Below are positions 14,625 through 20,251 of a DNA stretch of 22,673 bases, one piece after another. This DNA comes from UM-FILTER-42-9 sp038063775. Its GTDB lineage: Bacteria > Patescibacteriota > Minisyncoccia > Moranbacterales > UBA2206. Where the stretch lies: positions 1 to 22,673 of the forward strand of contig JBBTUK010000022.1 of NCBI GenBank assembly GCA_038063775.1, read 5' to 3'. Positions within the stretch are counted from its first letter, which is position 1. The number at the start of each line of letters is the position of its first letter. The translations under genes and the position numbers were made by a program. Under the pieces are notes generated by a model. It saw only the letters and a program-made list of their open reading frames with translations, made no database searches and was not told where the DNA came from.

Positions 14625-14900
14625 TTATTTTTTTACCGCTAAGGAATTTTTTACAAATTTATTTAACCTTGATTTTTTTCTGGCGGCGGTGTTTTTGCTG
14701 ATAACCTTTTTCTGAGCAGCCTTGTCCAGCGATTGGGCTGCTTTTTTAAGCCAAGTCTTGGCATCTTCGGCTGATCCTTTGACAACAGCCTCCAGTGTTT
14801 TTTTAATGGCGCTTCTAAAAAGGCCCTTAATCTTCATATTCTTGGCGGTCTTGCTGACCGTGACCCGCATGTATTTTTTGGCTGATTTTTTGATGGGCAT
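14625..14900 (-). CDS. rpsT: 30S ribosomal protein S20
   Basis: S20 binds 16S rRNA at the base of the small subunit. The protein is 91 residues, very basic and helical. It opens MPIKKSAKKYMRVTVSKTAKN, in line with the PNIKSAKKRVRTNEKRRLRN start of the family. It ends DKAAQKKVISKNTAARKKSRLNKFV, matching the canonical (I)DKAAKKGVIHKNKAARKKSRL motif. The start has no Shine-Dalgarno site. It is transcribed from a promoter that faces the ruvA promoter and ends in a strong terminator facing holA. Length and composition are typical. Confidence 0.95.
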   Translation of the reverse strand: MPIKKSAKKYMRVTVSKTAKNMKIKGLFRSAIKKTLEAVVKGSAEDAKTWLKKAAQSLDKAAQKKVISKNTAARKKSRLNKFVKNSLAVKK

Positions 14901-14934
14901 AACAATAAGTTAAAAGTCGCTGATTACTCTAGTA

Positions 14935-14963
14935 TTTTTAGCACAACCTTGCTTTTTTGGCAA
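14935..14963 (-). promoter_or_regulatory. Putative rpsT promoter
   Basis: On the minus strand TTGCCA (14963-14958), a 17-base spacer and TAAAAA (14940-14935). Its -35 overlaps the -35 of the divergent ruvA promoter. Confidence 0.45.
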
Positions 14964-14985
14964 CAGATGGGGAAAATTGTATAAT
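14957..14985 (+). promoter_or_regulatory. ruvA promoter, very short leader
   Basis: TTGGCA (14957-14962), a 17-base spacer and a perfect TATAAT (14980-14985). Transcription should start about 14991-14993, only a few bases before the ATG at 14997. Confidence 0.75.
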
Positions 14986-14996
14986 AAGACAGACCT

Positions 14997-15569
14997 ATGA
15001 TAGCAAAAATTAAAGGAAAATTAGCATACATAAGAAATGGCCACGCGGTAGTGGATGTTGGGGGCGTAGGTTATAGGATATATTCCACCGTCTATACTTT
15101 AGGAAAAATAAGCGGAAAAGAGGAGGTGGAATTTTTCATCCATACGCATGTTCGGGAAGACGCCATAAATCTTTACGGTTTTTTATCGCTTGAAGAATTG
15201 GAAATGTTTGAACTTTTAATTTCTATTTCGGGAGTGGGTCCCAAAGCCGGGATGGGAATCCTAACGGTCGCTCCTCCCAGAACTATCAAAACCGCTATCC
15301 TCAATGAAGACCCGTCAATCTTAACCAAGGTTTCCGGGGTCGGCAAAAAAACAGCCGAACGGGTGATACTAGAGCTCAAAAACAAAATTGCTGATATACC
15401 CGAGTCTGAAAAAGAAGGGGCGGTCAGTGGTTCGGATGCCATTGAGGCTCTTATTTCCATGGGCTATTCATCTAGCGAAGCGAGAGAAGCTTTGAAGTCG
15501 GTGCCCAAAGACATAAAAGATATCGGCGAAATGGTGAAAAGAGCACTAAAGAACTTGGGAAAGAAGTAG
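14997..15569 (+). CDS. ruvA: Holliday junction branch migration protein RuvA
   Basis: RuvA binds four-way junctions and loads the RuvB motor for branch migration. The N-terminal OB fold begins MIAKIKGKLAYIRNGHAVVDVGGVGYRI and continues through IHTHVREDAINLYGFLSLEELEMFELLISISGVGPK. The first helix-hairpin-helix is GVGPKAGMGIL and the second KVSGVGKKTAERVILELK. The C-terminal RuvB-binding domain is the DAIEALISMGYSSSEAREAL...KDIGEMVKRALKNL segment. At 190 residues it is full length. It has its own strong promoter and probably an almost leaderless mRNA. No ruvB or ruvC lies next to it. No palindromic insertion is present. Confidence 0.97.
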   Translation: MIAKIKGKLAYIRNGHAVVDVGGVGYRIYSTVYTLGKISGKEEVEFFIHTHVREDAINLYGFLSLEELEMFELLISISGVGPKAGMGILTVAPPRTIKTAILNEDPSILTKVSGVGKKTAERVILELKNKIADIPESEKEGAVSGSDAIEALISMGYSSSEAREALKSVPKDIKDIGEMVKRALKNLGKK

Positions 15570-15607
15570 TATTGATTAGCACCCTGATCTTTATTCAGGA
15601 CTTAATT

Positions 15608-15662
15608 ACTTGCCAGTCGGCCGGCGGACGTTCCGGTTTCCTTCTGAGACGGGCAGGCAAGT
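15608..15662 (+). repeat. Palindromic element upstream of the FemAB gene (C7)
   Basis: ACTTGCC (15608-15614) pairs with GGCAAGT (15656-15662), with GC-rich inner segments (CCGGCGG, CGGGCAGG). It is related in composition to family C and ends a few bases before the likely FemAB start, so it may have replaced the original leader. Confidence 0.6.
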
Positions 15663-15676
15663 CCGGAATGGCATTT

Positions 15677-16858
15677 ATGAGTAAAGAGTTGAAAAATTTT
15701 ATGGAGCAGAGTTCGCCTGATGGCGGGTTTTTGCAATCGGAAGAGTGGCGTAAATTTCAGGAAGCGGTTGGCCGAAAAACCTATGAGGTTTCTTCATTTT
15801 CTTCCTCGCCCCTTGGGAGAGGATGTCGCGAAACGACAGGAGAGGGTTTTTACGCAAGCATTATTGAGCACGAACTTCCGGTAGTCGGAAAATATTTTTA
15901 TATTCCCCGTGGCCCAGTAATTGGAATTTTCAATGACCAAACTGAAAAACACTTTTCTGAAATCATTAGTTTAGCAAAGAACGAAAATGCTGGCTGGATA
16001 AGGCTTGATGCGAATAACGAAGAAATACTTAAAATAATTTCTAAAGCCGAGCTTTTCCAAAACCAGAGCTCGGCTTTGAAGATAAAAAATGCGCCGCATG
16101 ATATGCAGCCGAAAGAAATTATCGTATTAGACATAAAAAAACCAGAGGAACAATTGCTGGCGGAGATGAAATCAAAAACCCGCTATAATATAAAAGTCGC
16201 ACAAAAACATAATGTGCGTGTCATTCTTGTCCCCGCTTTCGCGAGGATAAACTCCGGCGGCCTGCCTGCTGGCAGGCAGGGAATCCAGTCAGCAAAATTA
16301 GACTCCGGCTCGGAGACCGGAATGACAAATAAATACATAGAAGAATTTTTAAGGCTGGTAAAAATTACTACCAAGCGGGACAAAATAACTCCGCATCCGG
16401 ATGGATATTATAGAAAAATGTTTGAAATAATTCCAGTGGAGAATTTGAAACTGTATGTCGCGGAATTTGAAGGAAAAATAATCGCGGCCAACATAGTTGT
16501 TTTTTACGGAAAAGTAGCAACCTATCTACACGGAGCATCAGATAACGATTACAGGAATGTCATGGCGCCCTATCTTTTGCAATGGCAGGCGATGCTGGAC
16601 GCCAAGAAAGCAGGATATGAAAAATACGATATGGGGGGAGTACAAACCCCTCACCCCCCAACCCCCTCTCCCGCCGGGAGATGGTGGCTCAAGGAGCCGG
16701 GTGATGGAAAAAACAACTGGTCCGGCATTACCCGCTTCAAAACCGGCTTTTCAATCGCAACTATACCTCTTGAATTTTCCGGCTCATATGATATAGTCAT
16801 AAACTCTTTTAAATACAATCTTTACAGAACCCTTCAGCGAATCAAAGCTTTATTATAA
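15677..16858 (+). CDS. FemAB/FemX-like peptidoglycan bridge aminoacyltransferase with several inserted repeats
   Basis: FemAB-family enzymes use aminoacyl-tRNA to add amino acids to the peptidoglycan stem peptide. Family marks are FLQSEEWRKFQEAVG, YFYIPRGPVI, KSKTRYNIKVAQKHNV, a GYYRKMFEI block, EGKIIAANIVVFYGKVATYLHGASDNDYRNVMAPYLLQWQAM, YEKYDMGGV, and WSGITRFKTGF...YDIVINSFKYNLYRTLQRI. Three stretches interrupt them: about 43-57 (SSPLGRGCRETTGEG), 182-217 (ILVPAFARI...SETGMTN) and 324-344 (TPHPPTPSPAGRWW...). All are encoded by palindromic repeats. The third lies between the conserved GGV and GITRFK motifs. I chose ATG 15677 (MSKELKNFM); ATG 15668 is equally possible. An upstream TTG at 15572 would translate a repeat and is unlikely. 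It lies 5 bases before the MurE-like frame, supporting a cell-wall operon. Confidence 0.88.
   Translation: MSKELKNFMEQSSPDGGFLQSEEWRKFQEAVGRKTYEVSSFSSSPLGRGCRETTGEGFYASIIEHELPVVGKYFYIPRGPVIGIFNDQTEKHFSEIISLAKNENAGWIRLDANNEEILKIISKAELFQNQSSALKIKNAPHDMQPKEIIVLDIKKPEEQLLAEMKSKTRYNIKVAQKHNVRVILVPAFARINSGGLPAGRQGIQSAKLDSGSETGMTNKYIEEFLRLVKITTKRDKITPHPDGYYRKMFEIIPVENLKLYVAEFEGKIIAANIVVFYGKVATYLHGASDNDYRNVMAPYLLQWQAMLDAKKAGYEKYDMGGVQTPHPPTPSPAGRWWLKEPGDGKNNWSGITRFKTGFSIATIPLEFSGSYDIVINSFKYNLYRTLQRIKALL
15804..15846 (+). repeat. Family A palindromic element in femAB-like (A3)
   Basis: Begins CCTCGCCCCTTGGGAGAGG and ends GACAGGAGAGGG, with an inner hairpin TGTCG-cgaaa-CGACA (15824-15838). Part of the left arm seems eroded. 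Read in frame. Confidence 0.75.
16220..16326 (+). repeat. Family B element inside femAB-like (B3)
   Basis: A 107-base copy between GTCATTC (16220-16226) and GGAATGAC (16319-16326). It shares CCCCGCTTTCGCGAGGATAA and AACTCC with the tsaE copy and carries GCTCGGAG and CCGGAATGAC at the right end. It is translated in a different frame from the tsaE copy and so avoids its TAA stop. Confidence 0.9.
16261..16280 (+). repeat. Small palindrome nested in the B3 element (C5)
   Basis: CCTGCC (16261-16266) pairs with GGCAGG (16271-16276 or 16275-16280 by register). The tsaE copy goes directly from the GCG to the GGGAAT part, so about 20 bases are extra here. Confidence 0.7.
16647..16707 (+). repeat. Family A palindromic element in femAB-like (A4)
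   Basis: CCCCTCACCC (16647-16656) opposes GGGTGATGG (16699-16707). Inside are CTCCC/GGGAG and GGCTC-aag-GAGCC (16686-16698). It encodes TPHPPTPSP, the same peptide as the copy in the MurE-like gene. Confidence 0.88.
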
Positions 16859-16873
16859 GAAATATGACAGACC

Positions 16874-16879
16874 AAGGAG
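16874..16879 (+). promoter_or_regulatory. Shine-Dalgarno site setting the MurE-like start at 16885
   Basis: AAGGAG lies 5 bases before ATG 16885, while the earlier in-frame ATG at 16864 has no such site. It is one of the few good ribosome sites in this window. Confidence 0.65.
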
Positions 16880-16884
16880 AGCTT

Positions 16885-18237
16885 ATGTTAGACAGAACTC
16901 TCGCCTTCATAAAAAAATTCATACCCAAAAGTCTTTTCAGGGTGCTGCAGCCGGCGTATCATTTTACGCTGGGCTATATTTCGGCGCTGTGGTATGGCCG
17001 GCCGAGCGAAAAGATGATCGTCGTGGGCGTGACCGGCACGACTGGCAAAACAACCGTCATATATCTATTAGCCGCTATTCTAAGGGCGGCCGGATTGAAA
17101 GCCGGCTATATTTCCACTGCTATGTTTTCTGACGGAGAAAAAGAGTGGCTCAATGACAAAAAAATGACGCTACCGGGAAGATTTTTCACCCAGCATCTGC
17201 TTGGACGTATGAAAAAAAATGGCTGCGGCGTGGCCGTTGTAGAAACCACCTCCCAAAGCGTTGTTCAGTTCCGCCACCGCTTCATCAATTATGATGTTCT
17301 ACTTTTCACCGGTCTTTATCCGGAGCATGTTGAAGCGCACGGTGGCTTTGAAAATTACAAAAAAGCCAAAGGTGAACTATTCTCGCATTTAAAAAATTGC
17401 CGGAAGAAAAATATAAATGGAAAAGATATAGCTAAAACTATCATCGTCAACGCAGACGACAAACATGCCGGATATTTTCTGGATTTTTGGGCGGATAAAA
17501 AAATAACTTTTTCAACCAAAGGAAAGAATGCTGATATGGCCGGCTCAAATATAAAATCCGGTGCGGGCGGGATATCTTTCTTGTTGAATAATATGGAAGT
17601 AAAAATGAAAGTATTAGGAGGATTTAATGCGAAAAACGCTTTAGCTGCCGGAGCTGTGGGCAAGTCCCTGACTGTACCCTTGGAAAAAATCAAGGAAGGA
17701 TTAGAAAAAATAACCAGCATCCCGGGCAGGCTAGAAAAAATAAATTCTGGAAAGAATTTTATCATTATCGTGGACTACGCGTATGAACCGAACGCGGTAG
17801 CCAAGTTATATGAAACGGCGAAAGCCATTCCGCACGGTAAAATAATCCATGTCCTGGGTTCCGCCGGCGGCGGGCGCGACAAAGCACGCCAGCCGAAACT
17901 CGGAAAGCTGGCCGGAGATAACGCGGACTATGTAATCGTAACGAACGAAGACCCATATGATGAAGACCCGATGCAAATAATAAATGAAGTATTTTCCGGA
18001 ATTACCCCTCACCCCCCGACCCCCTCTCCCGGCGGGAGAGGGTGGGGAGAGGGCGTAAATATTTTTCGAATCTTAGACCGGCGCGAAGCTATAAAAAAAG
18101 CCCTGACTCTCGCACGAGAGAAGGACATCGTTTTAGTGACTGGTAAGGGAAGCGAACAAGCGATATGCGTGGCGAACGGGAAAAAAATTCCCTGGGACGA
18201 CCGAAAAGTTATCCGAGAAGTTTTGCGAGAAATATAG
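16885..18237 (+). CDS. MurE-like Mur ligase, lacking the usual N-terminal domain
   Basis: Mur ligases join amino acids to UDP-MurNAc peptides using ATP. The ATP site is VGVTGTTGKTT (P-loop 51-57); VVETTSQSVVQFRHR matches the MurE ME-SSH-L--hR block. SIPGRLEKI and IIVDYAYEPNAV (295-304, usually VDYAHTPDAL) follow, then GSAGGGRDKARQPKLGKLA, and VTGKGSEQ near the end. The UDP-binding N-terminal domain of MurE (about 90-100 residues) is reduced to about 45. The site that selects the third residue (DNPR for meso-DAP) reads DPYD (356-359), so the amino acid added is unclear. Residues about 374-390 (TPHPPTPSPGGRGWGEG) come from a family A repeat. Start 16885 is supported by AAGGAG; 16864 is the alternative. 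It follows the FemAB gene directly and overlaps the 3' end of the convergent DUF212 gene by 29 bases. Confidence 0.85.
   Translation: MLDRTLAFIKKFIPKSLFRVLQPAYHFTLGYISALWYGRPSEKMIVVGVTGTTGKTTVIYLLAAILRAAGLKAGYISTAMFSDGEKEWLNDKKMTLPGRFFTQHLLGRMKKNGCGVAVVETTSQSVVQFRHRFINYDVLLFTGLYPEHVEAHGGFENYKKAKGELFSHLKNCRKKNINGKDIAKTIIVNADDKHAGYFLDFWADKKITFSTKGKNADMAGSNIKSGAGGISFLLNNMEVKMKVLGGFNAKNALAAGAVGKSLTVPLEKIKEGLEKITSIPGRLEKINSGKNFIIIVDYAYEPNAVAKLYETAKAIPHGKIIHVLGSAGGGRDKARQPKLGKLAGDNADYVIVTNEDPYDEDPMQIINEVFSGITPHPPTPSPGGRGWGEGVNIFRILDRREAIKKALTLAREKDIVLVTGKGSEQAICVANGKKIPWDDRKVIREVLREI
18005..18053 (+). repeat. Family A palindromic element in the MurE-like gene (A5)
   Basis: CCCTCaCCCC (18006-18015) opposes GGGGaGAGGG (18044-18053), with inner CCCTCTCCC (18022-18030) and GGGAGAGGG (18034-18042). 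It is read in the same frame as the A4 copy. Confidence 0.9.
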
Positions 18238-18649
18238 TCAGGACAAAACCCAAAATTCCGCCGACAATCACTTCGCTTACTCGATGACCGACTCTTTCCT
18301 GAAGACGCGGAAATTGCTCTTCGCTGACATTCAGTTGCCGGATAAGCATATTCAAGTATCTTCCTTGGTCGCCCATATACATTCGAAGGCGGGCCGCGTC
18401 GTCAATCACGATGATGGCTAAAGCCACTGCTACGGCGAAAGCGCCGGAAGTCAAGCTGTCATAATATCCGATGGATGTGACCAGTGATACGATAAAACCA
18501 GTGTGAGCTGAAGGCATATGGCCGTGCGTCATGGCATAATGCCAATCCCAGCCGTGTTTCAACGAAAAAACAATGAACTTCATAATTTGGACGATCACGC
18601 CTACTGCTATGGGTATTAAAAATATGTAGTAAGGCTTGAAAAATAGCAT
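18209..18649 (-). CDS. DUF212 (YuiD-like) membrane protein, acid phosphatase/haloperoxidase-related
   Basis: The family is described as related to vanadium haloperoxidases and acid phosphatases of the PAP2 fold; its substrate is not known. Hallmarks are GHMPSAHTGFIVSLVTSIGY (usually GGMPSSHSA.V.al), VALAIIVIDDAARLRMYMGDQGRYLN, and LQERVGHRVSEVIVGGILG (usually L-E-lGHtp-EV--G---G). About three hydrophobic segments are visible: 8-28, 50-62 plus 69-83, and 124-143. At 146 residues it is close to Bacillus YuiD. In CPR it could act on lipid-linked phosphate, which is inference. Its end overlaps the MurE-like gene by 29 bases in convergent orientation, so no terminator lies between. It has an extended -10 promoter about 25 bases upstream. 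Confidence 0.88.
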   Translation of the reverse strand: MLFFKPYYIFLIPIAVGVIVQIMKFIVFSLKHGWDWHYAMTHGHMPSAHTGFIVSLVTSIGYYDSLTSGAFAVAVALAIIVIDDAARLRMYMGDQGRYLNMLIRQLNVSEEQFPRLQERVGHRVSEVIVGGILGFVLTIFLAKLLG

Positions 18650-18674
18650 AGATTCCTAAGTTAATTGTAATTAA

Positions 18675-18683
18675 ATTATAGCA
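18675..18683 (-). promoter_or_regulatory. Extended -10 promoter of the DUF212 gene
   Basis: On the minus strand TGC-TATAAT (18683-18675) is a perfect extended -10. No -35 is evident. The leader would be about 20 bases. Confidence 0.6.
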
Positions 18684-18715
18684 CAAATTTAGCGCAAGGC
18701 GTAATTTATTGATAT

Positions 18716-18743
18716 TTGTTTTTATCCTAATTCGAGGTATAAT
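18716..18743 (+). promoter_or_regulatory. Promoter of lemA-htpX
   Basis: TTGTTT (18716-18721), a 16-base spacer and a perfect TATAAT (18738-18743). The leader of about 40 bases includes a small hairpin CTATCTT/AAGATAG (18768-18782) just before the ATG. Confidence 0.6.
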
Positions 18744-18789
18744 TAAAATATAATAATTAATTTAAACTATCTTAAAGATAGCCAAAAAC

Positions 18790-19341
18790 ATGAGCATAAG
18801 TTTAATTTTATTGGCAGTCGTAGTAGTGATCGCGGCCGGAATGATTGCGATGTATAACGGCTTGATCCGCTTGAAAAACCGCGTCGACGAAGCTTGGAGC
18901 GACATCAGTGTCCAGCTCAAAAGAAGGTATGATTTAATTCCTAATCTAGTTAGCACCGTCAAAGGCTATGCCGCTCATGAAAAAGAAGTTTTTGAAAAAG
19001 TGACCGAAGCCCGGACGCGGGCGATGGGAGCCGGAACGGCCGGGGACAAAGCCCAGGCGGAAAACATGCTTTCTGGGGCTCTCAAGAGTTTGTTCGCCGT
19101 GGCGGAAGCTTACCCTGACCTCAAAGCCAACCAGAACTTTCTGGAATTGCAAAGAGAATTGACTGACACAGAAGACAAGATCCAAGCGGCCAGAAGATTT
19201 TACAACGGCAATGTGCGGGATTTTAACATCAAGATAGAAGTTTTCCCGAACAATGTTTTTGCGGGAATGCTTCGTTTCACCAAAAGGGATTTTTTTGGGA
19301 TAGAAGAAGGAGAGAAGGAACCGGTGAAGGTTGAGTTCTAA
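18790..19341 (+). CDS. lemA: LemA family membrane protein
   Basis: LemA proteins have one N-terminal membrane helix and a four-helix bundle domain; their biochemical role is unsettled. Here the helix is about 4-22 (SLILLAVVVVIAAGMIAMY), then the hallmark YNGLIRLKNRVDEAWSDISVQLKRRYDLIPNLVSTVKGYAAHEKE. FAVAEAYPDLKANQNFLELQRELTDTEDKIQAARRFYNGNVRDFN and PNNVFAGMLRFTKRDFF complete the family pattern. At 183 residues it is typical. htpX follows after 12 bases in the same direction, a pairing seen in many genomes, suggesting that the two act together at the membrane. The promoter is well formed. No insertion is seen. Confidence 0.96.
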   Translation: MSISLILLAVVVVIAAGMIAMYNGLIRLKNRVDEAWSDISVQLKRRYDLIPNLVSTVKGYAAHEKEVFEKVTEARTRAMGAGTAGDKAQAENMLSGALKSLFAVAEAYPDLKANQNFLELQRELTDTEDKIQAARRFYNGNVRDFNIKIEVFPNNVFAGMLRFTKRDFFGIEEGEKEPVKVEF

Positions 19342-19353
19342 ATCTAAAAAATT

Positions 19354-20250
19354 ATGACTTTGTATAATCAGGCGGACAAAAATACCCGCTTGACCTGGGT
19401 TTACATCACAGGTTTTTTAATTTTTGTCATCGGGGCCGGATATGTTTTTGCGGGCGCTATGAATAATAGCGGTATTTTGTATTTTGCCGTGACCTTTTCC
19501 GTTCTTATGAGTTTTGCATCTTACTGGTGGAGCGACAAAATCGTTCTGGCCATAAGTGGCGCCAAAGTTGTGACGCATGATAACGCACGAGAAATCTATC
19601 ACATCGTGGAAAACCTTTGCATTACGGCCGGACTGCCGGTGCCAAAAATATATATTATTGAAGACACGGCACCCAACGCTTTTGCGACTGGGCGCGATCC
19701 GGAGCACGGAGTCATCTGTTTCACGACCGGCATAATTCAGAAACTGAAAAAAACAGAATTGGAAGGAGTGATCGCGCACGAGCTATCACATATCGGGAAT
19801 AAGGATATTTTACTTTCGACAGTTGTGGTGGTTATGGTGGGGTTTATCACATTGCTTGCCGATTGGTTCCGCCACTGGGCTTTTTGGGGCGGAAAATCGC
19901 GGGATAATAACGAAGGCGGAGGCCAGCTAAGAGCCATTTTAATGGTAGTTGCCCTAGTTTTATCCATACTGGCTCCTTTTGCCGCGATGTTAATGCAGCT
20001 GGCTATTTCCCGAAAAAGAGAATTTCTAGCCGACGCCGACGGCGCGCTCCTCACCCGCTATCCGGAAGGGCTGGCACGGGCTTTGGAAAAAATATCAACT
20101 GATACTGAACCGCTGGAAGCGGCCAATCGGGCAACTGCCCATTTATATATCGTCAATCCCTTTAAAGGCAAGAAGCTAACCAAGTTATTTATGACTCATC
20201 CGCCGATTGAAGACAGAATTAAGGCCTTACGAGGGATGGAGGTCAAATAA
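19354..20250 (+). CDS. htpX: HtpX-like M48 membrane zinc protease
   Basis: HtpX degrades damaged or misfolded membrane proteins together with FtsH. The zinc motif HELSH lies at 142-146 (VIAHELSHIGNKD), and the third ligand lies in SRKREFLADADGA. Four membrane segments are apparent: about 14-32, 38-55, 158-174 and 193-215. The segment PKIYIIEDTAPNAFATGRDPEHGVICFTTG is the family substrate-side region, and THPPIEDRIKALRGM closes the protein as in other HtpX. At 298 residues it is standard length. It follows lemA by 12 bases and is followed 1 base later by the 20252 gene, so all three are likely one transcript. A Gly-rich loop (SRDNNEGGGQ) between the last two membrane segments is usual for the family. 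Confidence 0.97.
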   Translation: MTLYNQADKNTRLTWVYITGFLIFVIGAGYVFAGAMNNSGILYFAVTFSVLMSFASYWWSDKIVLAISGAKVVTHDNAREIYHIVENLCITAGLPVPKIYIIEDTAPNAFATGRDPEHGVICFTTGIIQKLKKTELEGVIAHELSHIGNKDILLSTVVVVMVGFITLLADWFRHWAFWGGKSRDNNEGGGQLRAILMVVALVLSILAPFAAMLMQLAISRKREFLADADGALLTRYPEGLARALEKISTDTEPLEAANRATAHLYIVNPFKGKKLTKLFMTHPPIEDRIKALRGMEVK

Positions 20251-20251
20251 G

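Noticed and set aside
15572..15676. Longer FemAB start from a TTG at 15572
   Set aside because: The extra 35 residues translate a palindromic element and have no family counterpart, while ATG 15677 or 15668 gives a normal FemAB N-terminus.
18209..18237. Overlap of the MurE-like and DUF212 genes as a sign of a frameshift or misassembly
   Set aside because: Both proteins keep normal C-terminal motifs; a 29-base convergent overlap is ordinary in compact genomes.
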